DNA of 10,412 nucleotides, taken from JALUUH01 sp964636675. Its GTDB lineage: Bacteria > Pseudomonadota > Gammaproteobacteria > S012-40. The stretch lies in NCBI GenBank assembly GCA_964636675.1, contig CAZWUO010000138.1, positions 1-10,412 on the forward strand, in the 5' to 3' direction. The notes below the pieces were generated by a model. That model was not told the DNA's origin. It saw only the letters and a program-made list of their open reading frames with translations, and did no database searches. Both the position numbers and the translations under genes were made by a program. Shown in pieces: positions 1 through 6,307 of this stretch. Position 1 is the stretch's first letter. Each line of letters starts with the position of its first letter.

Positions 1-16
1 AAACGAAAAAGCGCAG

Positions 17-30
17 TTTACTCGAGTAAA
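17..30. repeat. 14-bp perfect palindrome at left edge
   Basis: TTTACTCGAGTAAA reads the same on both strands and is followed by TGAGCATTTTGAG. It lies about 80 bases upstream of the CBS-domain gene. It could be a hairpin in a leader or at the 3' end of an upstream transcript, or part of a dispersed intergenic repeat. My impression that similar 'GTTTAC-GTAAATGAG' hairpins recur between genes in gammaproteobacteria is recollection only. There is no T-run after it, so it is not a standard terminator on the plus strand. Confidence 0.5.
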
Positions 31-112
31 TGAGCATTTTGAGTTTCAATTTAACACAGTTTACGCTCGCTAGATGACTACTCAGAGGTTCCTTAGTTAG
101 AGGTGGAATATT

Positions 113-763
113 TTGGCTTTTACCGTCTTAGGCCCTGGCATTAGAGATGAAATATTATTGGATAATCTCATCAAAAATGATGACCTGCGTGAAATATCCG
201 AAATTACCCCGATAACTAAAAGCGACCCCAGGCCAGAAGAAAACATTCCACAGCAGCAGACTCCTTCAGCAAAAGCGAGACAAGCTAAGCAGGCCTATTC
301 CACCACCAGCGCCCTTCCACAAGAGCGCGAACCCGCTATAAGAGCCCGTCAAATAATGACTTCTCCGGTTGTCAGCCTGCATGAAAACACCAGCATCATG
401 GAGGCATGGCAACTTTTTCGGCAACAACGTTTTAGACATGTGCCAGTCATGTCGGCAACAGGCGACTTAATCGGGATATTATCAGACCGAGCACTGCTGC
501 GTTACGCTGCGGTTTCTGGCAATATTCCTCCCTACAAACAAAGCTCACCGCAAGCAACGATATCGATTAAAGATATTTCCAGCGACAAAGTCCTGACGGC
601 TACTCCGGATGTAGAAATTAGAGAAATAGCACGTTTATTAATTGAGCTTCACATGGGGGCAATGCCTATTGTGGACAAATATGACAACCTAGTCGGCATC
701 ATCACCCGCGCAGATATATTACGTACGGTGGTAACCCAAGCTCCATTAGAGCTCTGGATTTAA
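113..763 (+). CDS. Two-CBS-domain protein
   Basis: A 216-residue soluble protein with a tandem CBS pair (Bateman module). CBS 1 covers about residues 79-134, with RQIMTSPVVSL, the core RHVPVM and LIGILSDRALLR. CBS 2 covers about 151-208, with VLTATPDVEI, GAMPIVD and LVGIITRADILR. Such modules usually bind adenosine nucleotides and act as regulatory sensors; the ligand here is unknown. Residues 1-75 are polar, rich in Q, E, K and P, and probably disordered; no catalytic or membrane domain is attached. The start is TTG at 113, supported by AGAGGTGG at 99-106 six bases upstream; no ATG fits as well. It converges on lspA with only 19 bases between the stops. The CBS call is firm, the cellular role unknown. 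Confidence 0.9.
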   Translation: MAFTVLGPGIRDEILLDNLIKNDDLREISEITPITKSDPRPEENIPQQQTPSAKARQAKQAYSTTSALPQEREPAIRARQIMTSPVVSLHENTSIMEAWQLFRQQRFRHVPVMSATGDLIGILSDRALLRYAAVSGNIPPYKQSSPQATISIKDISSDKVLTATPDVEIREIARLLIELHMGAMPIVDKYDNLVGIITRADILRTVVTQAPLELWI

Positions 764-782
764 GCATCATAAAATCGAATGA

Positions 783-1283
783 TCACAATTCCTCTTTTGC
801 CGGTTTTTTTGAATCCCAAAAATAGGCGAAGAACATCAGAAAAACACCCGTCATAATATACATATCTGCAAAGTTAAAAATACCCGTTCTGATACTTCCT
901 AGACCCATATTCATAAAATCCACCACGACACCATTACGATAAATACGGTCTAATAAGTTACTAATGCCACCGCCAGATATCAGCGCTAATGACACGACTT
1001 CAAAGCGACTTAATGCACTGCTGCGAATTAAATAGACCAGCAAAGCAAGCAACATGAGCAAAGGTACGACAATAAATATATAAAAACGAATATCTTCGGC
1101 TAATAAACTCCCCATTCCCAAAAATGCACCGGAGTTTTCAGCATACTGCAACCTGAACATATCCCAGAAAAAGGTTTGCATGCCCTGGTTCATCAAAAAC
1201 TCCTGCGCAATCCACTTTGTAGTTTGATCAACGACAATACAGGCAAGAATTAATGGGAAAATTAAAACCATACGTGACTTCAT
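783..1283 (-). CDS. lspA: Signal peptidase II (lipoprotein signal peptidase)
   Basis: A 166-residue inner-membrane aspartic protease that removes the signal peptide of prolipoproteins after diacylglyceryl modification of the lipobox cysteine. Family landmarks are in order: DQTTKW at 19-24, ENSGAF at 49-54, GGGISNLLDR at 104-113 and VVDFMN to FNFADMYI at 120-143. The catalytic aspartates are expected to be D112 and D140. There are about four hydrophobic segments (about 5-22, 66-86, 96-108 and 138-156), and the length is normal for the family. The ATG has AGGA ten bases upstream. Two oddities are noted. It is not in the usual ileS-lspA-fkpB-ispH cluster, and SNLLDR and ADMY differ from the commoner GNLIDR and ADSAI. 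This suggests a second, stand-alone LspA copy, which is inference. Confidence 0.93.
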   Translation of the reverse strand: MKSRMVLIFPLILACIVVDQTTKWIAQEFLMNQGMQTFFWDMFRLQYAENSGAFLGMGSLLAEDIRFYIFIVVPLLMLLALLVYLIRSSALSRFEVVSLALISGGGISNLLDRIYRNGVVVDFMNMGLGSIRTGIFNFADMYIMTGVFLMFFAYFWDSKKPAKEEL

Positions 1284-1347
1284 AAAATGTAATTCCTGAT
1301 GAAAAAATAAGTCTCTAACCTATGCATCACAAAAAAAGGAGCCCAAC

Positions 1348-2463
1348 ATGACAAAGCAAGCCATTCTAGTCATTTCACTATTGCTTGTCACATCAATGAG
1401 CAATGGATATGCAACAAAAAACTTTCGATTTAACGATAATTGGGCAACAGACTTTAATAAAAAAATGGTCGACTTGTCTGAAATTGATTCAGGAGGGCCA
1501 CCTAAGGACGGCATACCGGCGATTGATCACCCAAAATTTGTCAGTATCGAGCAAGCAAAATCTTGGCTAAATCCCAAGGAACCCGTTATTGTAGTAAGCA
1601 TTAACCAACACGCCAAGGCTTATCCAATACAAATCCTGATGTTTCACGAGATTGTGAATGACATCGTGGACTCGAGTCCTTTGATCATTACTTTTTGCCC
1701 TTTATGCAATGCCGCGCTTGTCTACGAAAGAAATGTAAATGGAAAAATACTGGATTTTGGAACGACGGGCAATCTTAGAATGAGCGATTTAATCATGTAT
1801 GATCGCCAAACCGAAAGCTGGTGGCAACAATTCACAGGGGAGGGCATTATCGGTCACTACACGGGGAAAACGCTGGTCGAGCACCCCGCTGCCATTATTG
1901 CCTTCCAAGACTTCGCAAAATATCATCCTAACGGCAAAATACTCTCAAGAGAAACAGGATATGATCGACCTTATGGCAATAACCCATATAGAGGATATGA
2001 TAATATTCAGCAGAAACCGTTTCTATTCTCCGGCGTGCTTGATCAGCGCCTACCACCAATGGAGCGTGTATTAGCTATTTCATTGAATGCCAAAAATAAG
2101 CTTTACCCTTTTGAACTCATTGCACAACACCCGGTCATTAACGACGACGTTGCCAAACATGCGGTTGTTATCTTTAGCCAACAAGGCATGCTTTCGCCCT
2201 TAGATGCTGCAAAAATTTCAGAATCAAAAATCATTCCATCGGCAGTTGCCTACTCCAGAGAATTGGATCAACAAACATTGACTTTTAAACAAAAAGCAAA
2301 AGGTATTGTTGACATCAACACGGGATCAAGCTGGAATATTTTTGGTCAGGCGATCGCTGGACCACTGACGGGGAAACAGTTACGGATCTTACCAGGGGGT
2401 GTACATTTTGCATTTGCATGGCTTGCATTCAGACCAAACTCGGAAATTTATCGGGGTCACTAA
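1348..2463 (+). CDS. DUF3179 domain-containing exported protein
   Basis: A 371-residue protein with an N-terminal signal peptide (hydrophobic core about 5-17, likely cleavage after GYA at residue 22), so it is probably periplasmic or extracellular. The rest matches the DUF3179 family as I know it: GGPPKDGIPAID at 49-60, AYPIQILMFHEIVND at 91-105, TFCPLCNAALVY at 116-127, LRMSDLIMYDRQTESWWQQF at 143-162 and LSRETGYDRPYGNNPY at 199-214. C117 and C120 form a CxxC that could bind metal or form a disulfide. The biochemical function is not known to me. The start is well supported by AAGGAG at 1336-1341, six bases before the ATG. It is divergent from lspA across a 64-base gap and converges on pqiC. 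Confidence 0.9.
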   Translation: MTKQAILVISLLLVTSMSNGYATKNFRFNDNWATDFNKKMVDLSEIDSGGPPKDGIPAIDHPKFVSIEQAKSWLNPKEPVIVVSINQHAKAYPIQILMFHEIVNDIVDSSPLIITFCPLCNAALVYERNVNGKILDFGTTGNLRMSDLIMYDRQTESWWQQFTGEGIIGHYTGKTLVEHPAAIIAFQDFAKYHPNGKILSRETGYDRPYGNNPYRGYDNIQQKPFLFSGVLDQRLPPMERVLAISLNAKNKLYPFELIAQHPVINDDVAKHAVVIFSQQGMLSPLDAAKISESKIIPSAVAYSRELDQQTLTFKQKAKGIVDINTGSSWNIFGQAIAGPLTGKQLRILPGGVHFAFAWLAFRPNSEIYRGH

Positions 2464-2483
2464 AAGCTTAACGATGCCTCATA

Positions 2484-2505
2484 GCGGTTAACTGCGGAAT
2501 CTAGG
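2484..2505 (-). repeat. IS1380-like terminal repeat, copy 1 (minus orientation)
   Basis: Read on the minus strand from 2505 this is CCTAGATTCCGCAGTT followed by AACCGC. It matches two other sites in the window (9115-9135 and 10363-10383) at most positions. The CCTAGATTC core equals the outer end of the ISEcp1 (IS1380 family) inverted repeat as I remember it. It occupies most of the 43-base gap between the DUF3179 stop and the pqiC stop, ending one base from the pqiC stop codon. No transposase is nearby, so it looks like a solo end or remnant. The repeat is directly visible; the IS1380 link is recollection. Confidence 0.6.
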
Positions 2506-2506
2506 T

Positions 2507-3130
2507 TCAAGGCTGTCTTAAGACAGTTGCAGCCATGCTGTCCGCAAGCGTCGTCAGTAAATGACTCAGCGTAACAACCATATCGACATAACGCATACCG
2601 TCAGCATTCGCGCTAAACATAAAATCTTCATACACCAGCGCCTTATTATTCTTCCTACTTAATAACGCCCAACTGCCTTGCAATACCACCTTACCACCAA
2701 GCACCCCATCAAAACGCACCACATTAACTTTCAATTGGTATCTAGCCTGATTATCCAGAAGTTTTGGAAAAACAAACACCCGCTCAGTGTTCAGCTTATG
2801 CTTCAGCTCGTGCACAATAAGTAGACTCATCTCAGTCCTAAGATCGCTGGCCCACTGATCGAAATCGCCAAGCTCAATGCGATGCTCATTAACCCGCGTC
2901 ACAATTTGTGGCCTGGCCAAATAATCAGGTAATTCAACTAAATAGAAATCTATTTCTATATCATTTGACAGCAAAATATCGCGTTCCTCAAGCTTCTCCA
3001 TGGAACTTAAGGTATAAAAATTTGTTGGCTTGGAAGTTCCACCCAGAGAAACACAGCCCGACAAAAGCAGAAGCAGAAACACCAACAACACTGTTTTATA
3101 TTGCATGGATTTATCAAAAAAGCCCCTCAT
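2507..3130 (-). CDS. pqiC: PqiC-like outer-membrane lipoprotein (MCE transport auxiliary)
   Basis: A 207-residue lipoprotein of the ABC-type transport auxiliary family (PqiC, formerly DUF330/YmbA). The signal peptide ends in the lipobox LLSGC with C26 as the lipidated cysteine. Residue +2 is valine rather than aspartate, which favours the outer membrane. Family motifs are NFYTLSS at 37-43, LPDYLARPQIVTR at 67-79 and FDQWASDL at 90-97. In E. coli PqiC sits at the outer-membrane end of the PqiB tunnel. The start overlaps the pqiB stop as TAATG; an internal ATG at residue 9 would give a tidier signal peptide but has no visible ribosome binding site. The last codons contain a perfect palindrome (2513-2526), and the stop abuts a repeat. 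Confidence 0.87.
   Translation of the reverse strand: MRGFFDKSMQYKTVLLVFLLLLLSGCVSLGGTSKPTNFYTLSSMEKLEERDILLSNDIEIDFYLVELPDYLARPQIVTRVNEHRIELGDFDQWASDLRTEMSLLIVHELKHKLNTERVFVFPKLLDNQARYQLKVNVVRFDGVLGGKVVLQGSWALLSRKNNKALVYEDFMFSANADGMRYVDMVVTLSHLLTTLADSMAATVLRQP
2513..2526. repeat. 14-bp perfect palindrome in the pqiC tail
   Basis: CTGTCTTAAGACAG is a perfect palindrome inside the last codons of pqiC. It is overlapped by a looser GGCTG/CAGCC pair (2511-2515 with 2530-2534). A hairpin here would lie at the end of the pqi transcript, but no T-run follows on the minus strand, so it is not a canonical terminator. It might stabilise the mRNA 3' end or act as a weak transcription stop. Confidence 0.4.
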
Positions 3131-4737
3131 TATCGCGCGCTCTTCCCTTTTAGAAGCGCCTCAGGGTGGCGCTCCAAATACTCCGCCATCACCCGAATTG
3201 AACGTGCCGCTTTAGACAACTCATCCATGGTCATTCGAGCTTGCACACCTAAGGCACCGCCATCTAACATCGAGGACGACATGAGTAATTTATTTACTTT
3301 TTCAACCGCCGAGTTTAAATTCAATATTGTCGTTCTTAGATTCTCATCGTTTAAAAGTTTATTCGCACCCGCTGCCGACGCATTCAAGTTTTTACCTATT
3401 TCATCGAATGGAAATGCATTTAACTGGGCCAGTAAATTATTCACCTTAGAGGTAATACTGTTTAAAGTACCAGGAATCGTAGGAACCACAGCATATTCAT
3501 TTTCATAGATTAACTCAACTTCGTCCTCATCCGGAAATATATCAAGCACAACCAATAAATTATTAGTTAGCAAATTACCCATTTGCAATTGTGCACGCAG
3601 ACCTTGTTTGACTAAATTTTCAACCAAGGTAATGGTCACTTCACGCCGTTGCGCGTCATTTTTCCATTTTCGTTGATTGGTTAATGGTATGCGATCAGGT
3701 TCTAATTCTACAAGAACCGGTACTCGTATAATATTTTTTTCAATTTGTGCATCAAAGGAAATATCGACAACACTACCTATCCTTATGCCTCTAAACTCTA
3801 CGGCTGCTCCTACTGCAAGTCCACGCACCGAATCACTAAAATACATTAAAAATGGCACTGAAAATAAGATTAGCTCATCTGCTTGTGGATATTGTGTTTT
3901 ATACAAGGGAAACACGGTCTTCTCTGGTGCGCGGGTATTTATTCCAATTCGAGCAGGCGTCGCGTAAGAAATACCACCCGTAAACAACGCTACTAAAGAC
4001 TCAATATCCATTTTAACGCCTTCCGTATCAATCTTAACGTCAAGACCAGACGTATTCCAAAATCGCGTATTATTTTTCACATGCTGGTCATACGGAGCAT
4101 TGATGAATATTTCAATTTCCACACTGCTAAAATCCTCAGCAAGCTGGTAATTGATAACCTCCCCTACAGGAATTTCTTTGTAATGAACGGGCGACCCGGT
4201 CGTCAACGAACCTAAACTTTTCGCCTTGATATTGTAAATAGTACCTGCGCTATCCAATTGATTGTGGTGCGGCTGTTCAAGCCCAATAAATTCCTGGCTA
4301 ACTTCCCCGTCTTCGCCTGGATCTATTTCGATATAAGCGCCACTCACCAAGGTCTCCAAACCACTGATACCTGCCGCACCAAATCGCGGTTTAACAACCC
4401 AAAAACGAGTTGCATCGGTTAACCGCTCAGCATCTAAACCATCTATTTGCAGCGTTGCAACCACATTCAGCAAATCGTCAGAAAAACCAACCTTTTTTAC
4501 GAAACCAATATTGATGTCTCTATATTTGACCCGTGTTTTCCCTTGCTCAATGCCATTTGCATGTTGAAAAGTTACCTTTACGACAGTACTCGAATTCGTC
4601 GCATTTTTTATAATAAGCCAACCACCAATGAGCGCAGCAAGCATAGGTATTACCCAAATCATTGAAAACCTATTGCGTTGCGACTGCACAAAAGCCTTAG
4701 GCAACTCGGTATTTATATCCGGATTAAGACGCGGCAT
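3130..4737 (-). CDS. pqiB: PqiB-like MCE-domain intermembrane transport protein
   Basis: A 535-residue protein, close to E. coli PqiB in length (about 546). A single N-terminal membrane anchor lies at about 26-44, followed by a periplasmic part with three MCE (MlaD-like) domains. MCE 1 starts near 51 (VVKVTFQHANGI, VKYRDINIGFVKKV), MCE 2 near 166 (YNIKAKSLGSLTTGSPVHYK, VGEV) and MCE 3 near 288 (FLMYFSDSVRGLAVGAAVEFRGI, IGSV). A leucine-rich helical C-terminus (about 430-500) matches the coiled tube that in PqiB stacks on hexameric MCE rings to bridge the periplasm for lipid movement. It starts 11 bases after the second pqiA gene and its TAA overlaps the pqiC ATG, so it is clearly co-transcribed. 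The substrate is inferred from the family. Confidence 0.93.
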   Translation of the reverse strand: MPRLNPDINTELPKAFVQSQRNRFSMIWVIPMLAALIGGWLIIKNATNSSTVVKVTFQHANGIEQGKTRVKYRDINIGFVKKVGFSDDLLNVVATLQIDGLDAERLTDATRFWVVKPRFGAAGISGLETLVSGAYIEIDPGEDGEVSQEFIGLEQPHHNQLDSAGTIYNIKAKSLGSLTTGSPVHYKEIPVGEVINYQLAEDFSSVEIEIFINAPYDQHVKNNTRFWNTSGLDVKIDTEGVKMDIESLVALFTGGISYATPARIGINTRAPEKTVFPLYKTQYPQADELILFSVPFLMYFSDSVRGLAVGAAVEFRGIRIGSVVDISFDAQIEKNIIRVPVLVELEPDRIPLTNQRKWKNDAQRREVTITLVENLVKQGLRAQLQMGNLLTNNLLVVLDIFPDEDEVELIYENEYAVVPTIPGTLNSITSKVNNLLAQLNAFPFDEIGKNLNASAAGANKLLNDENLRTTILNLNSAVEKVNKLLMSSSMLDGGALGVQARMTMDELSKAARSIRVMAEYLERHPEALLKGKSAR

Positions 4738-4748
4738 ATTCTTTCACT

Positions 4749-5360
4749 CTATTTATCCCAGAGCAATCGTGGATCAAAAGATCTAACGGCTAACATCGTT
4801 AATATAACCACTGCGGCAAATGCCGTCGCTCCTATACCGGGTATAACTGTGGTTAACGCACCTAGCTGAACCAAGGCCACCAAAATAGCAATCACAAAAA
4901 TATCTAACATCGACCAACGACCTACCAACTCAGCAATACGATATAAACGAGTATTCTCAATTTCTCGGCCGACTTTCGCGGTTCTAACCGTATACAGCAA
5001 ATAAATCATTAATATAATTTTTAGTAGTGGCAATAATACACTGGCTACAAAAATGATCACCGCCAGCGGCCATTCTCCATTCTTAAAAAAAAAGATAATG
5101 CCACTCATAATAGTGTCTGAATCTTTTTCACCGAAATTAATCGTATACATTACCGGCTCCAAATTAGCTGGAACATACATAATGATAGCACTAATCAATA
5201 ATGCCCAAGTCCGCTGAATACTGTTGCGTTTACGCAACTGAAGTTTGCACCCACACCGCGGGCAACATAAATTTTCTTCTTGGATAAACTTCACCACCAG
5301 GCCACAAATATGACAAGCAACCAAGCCACATTTTTCTGCCCGAGGCAAAACAATACTCAT
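4749..5360 (-). CDS. pqiA: PqiA-type membrane protein, C-terminal half
   Basis: A 203-residue integral membrane protein corresponding to the second half of full-length PqiA. A zinc-ribbon-like head carries CHIC (16-19) and CPRC (33-36). About four membrane segments follow (about 52-70, 98-123, 150-168 and 172-192). Family motifs are PANLEPVM (64-71), the SMLDIFVIAIL region (150-160) and the end SFDPRLLWDK. PqiA works in the inner membrane with the MCE protein PqiB and is thought to feed or receive lipids. I chose the ATG at 5360 because it overlaps the upstream TGA as ATGA and has GGACGAG just before it. An ATG at 5384 would add eight residues without a clear ribosome binding site. Confidence 0.88.
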   Translation of the reverse strand: MSIVLPRAEKCGLVACHICGLVVKFIQEENLCCPRCGCKLQLRKRNSIQRTWALLISAIIMYVPANLEPVMYTINFGEKDSDTIMSGIIFFFKNGEWPLAVIIFVASVLLPLLKIILMIYLLYTVRTAKVGREIENTRLYRIAELVGRWSMLDIFVIAILVALVQLGALTTVIPGIGATAFAAVVILTMLAVRSFDPRLLWDK

Positions 5361-5950
5361 TGATGCTCGTCCAAGTATTCCCAAACCAAGTAGGGTTCAA
5401 AGGTCACAATAGCACCTGCATAAGAAATAATAAGCGCTGAAAGTGCATAAAAACCTATGCCAAAAATAACATCTGACTGACCTGTTAACTTAATAAATGC
5501 GACAATAGCCCCGAGTAAGAATACATCCATCATGCCCCAAGGCTGCAAACGCACAATCCAAACAAGTGCCATCTTCGTCAGCGGCAAGCGCAACTTAAAA
5601 CGCACAGAAACCAGCACATAAAACATTGCTAGAATGATTAATAAAGGTGCTATTATGATCGTCATTCCTACTAACAATGCAAGACCCAATTGATTTTCGT
5701 CAACAAAACCTAATGCTACGCCAAACAGCATCGTAGTATGACTAAGACCTGAGATCCCCATCGTCATCAAGGGGTAGCTGTTTGCAATAATGAAAAAGAT
5801 GATAGCAGAGACGATTAATGCAAGTGGCGTATCAAGTCCACCTTTAGGGTTCATCAGCAAACGTCCATTGCAGCAAATACAACGCATACAAAAACCACGT
5901 TCCAGCTTATCAAGTTGCTGCACGGTATCGCAGTCAAAGCAGACAATCAT
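5357..5950 (-). CDS. pqiA: PqiA-type membrane protein, N-terminal half
   Basis: A 197-residue integral membrane protein, first gene of the pqi operon and equivalent to the first half of E. coli PqiA. The cysteine head has CFDC (4-7) and CMRC (21-24) plus C26 and C27, a likely metal-binding ribbon. Membrane segments follow at about 42-60, 88-116, 138-156 and 161-182, with the family motif ANSYPLMTM at 56-64, LQPWGMMDVFLLG at 135-147 and the ending FEPYLVWEYLD. In E. coli both halves are one ~417-residue polypeptide; here they are separate genes in different frames, joined by an ATGA overlap. The ATG at 5950 is the only standard start before an upstream in-frame stop, but it lacks a good ribosome binding site. 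Confidence 0.88.
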   Translation of the reverse strand: MIVCFDCDTVQQLDKLERGFCMRCICCNGRLLMNPKGGLDTPLALIVSAIIFFIIANSYPLMTMGISGLSHTTMLFGVALGFVDENQLGLALLVGMTIIIAPLLIILAMFYVLVSVRFKLRLPLTKMALVWIVRLQPWGMMDVFLLGAIVAFIKLTGQSDVIFGIGFYALSALIISYAGAIVTFEPYLVWEYLDEHQ

Positions 5951-6105
5951 TTTTTTTGATGGTTTAATGGATTTAATCCCGAATAAGCATGGTATTGTTT
6001 CCAGTCATATTGCATTACCGTCTAATAGATAATAATGCGGGATTTGTGGAATTTTGTTAGGATTTGATATAAATTGTGTACAAACATTGCTTAATACTAT
6101 ACACC

Positions 6106-6215
6106 GTCGGAAATCATCGGTAAAACAACTCTCTGCGTGATGTACCTAGAGTGTATCGGGCCCGTCCCCTCACTCCAGAAAAAGCAAGGCATTATTAATA
6201 CACCCTATTTCCGAC
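6106..6215. repeat. Dyad-symmetric element with nested stems (MITE or structured RNA candidate)
   Basis: The outer arms GTCGGAAAT (6106-6114) and ATTTCCGAC (6207-6215) are exact inverse complements, 92 bases apart. Inside are CTAGAGTG (6146-6153) with CACTCCAG (6171-6178), one mismatch that becomes a G-U pair on the minus strand, and an overlapping alternative pair GTGTAT (6151-6156) with ATACAC (6198-6203). The self-complementary CGGGCCCG (6157-6164) sits in the inner loop and is GC-rich compared with its surroundings. The inner pairings are mutually exclusive, as in a switching leader, but a small non-autonomous mobile element is equally possible. No target duplication is visible. Confidence 0.45.
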
Positions 6216-6230
6216 TTACTGCTAACCTTT

Positions 6231-6263
6231 AGCCTCATTTAAGCTAATTAGTTAGGCTTTTTT
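6231..6263 (+). terminator. Terminator-like hairpin upstream of slt
   Basis: AGCCT (6231-6235) pairs with AGGCT (6254-6258), followed directly by a run of T to 6263. The loop contains the palindrome CTAATTAG. The stem is only five pairs, so it is weak. It lies about 45 bases before the slt start, so it would either end a short transcript from 5951-6230 or attenuate slt. Confidence 0.3.
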
Positions 6264-6307
6264 GTCGATAATAGAGATAAACCGAACTATCTACCAGGTC
6301 ACTAAAT

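Larger units (their letters stand above)
5951..6307. other. Divergent intergenic region between pqiA and slt
   Basis: These 357 bases hold no convincing ORF and should contain promoters for both the pqi operon (leftward) and slt (rightward). The section nearest pqiA is AT-rich; I cannot pick a convincing -35/-10 pair for either gene. From 6076 on there are several inverted repeats: GTGTA/TACAC (6076-6080 with 6100-6104), a dyad-symmetric element (6106-6215) and a terminator-like hairpin (6231-6263). The slt ribosome binding site is at 6296-6299. No sigma-specific or SoxS-type site is claimed. Confidence 0.6.

Noticed and set aside
2..73. Open frame entering from the left edge and ending in TAG, possibly the tail of an upstream gene
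   Set aside because: Only about 23 codons are visible, no family is recognisable, and the stretch contains a perfect palindrome typical of non-coding DNA. It cannot be supported either way.
3101..3508. Plus-strand open frames across pqiB and pqiC
   Set aside because: They are antisense to well-supported genes with family motifs, and their translations have no domain character.
5361..5384. Earlier ATG for the second pqiA gene
   Set aside because: It has no ribosome binding site, while the ATG at 5360 forms an ATGA overlap with the upstream stop and has GGACGAG before it.
5357..5384. Frameshift breaking a single pqiA gene
   Set aside because: Each half has its own start, cysteine-rich head and complete set of membrane segments, and the ATGA junction is a normal operon arrangement.
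6061..6104. Promoter-like hexamers (TTGTGT and TACTAT on plus; TTAAGC and TATATC on minus)
   Set aside because: Spacing is too short for the plus pair and both pairs match the consensus poorly, so no promoter call is justified.
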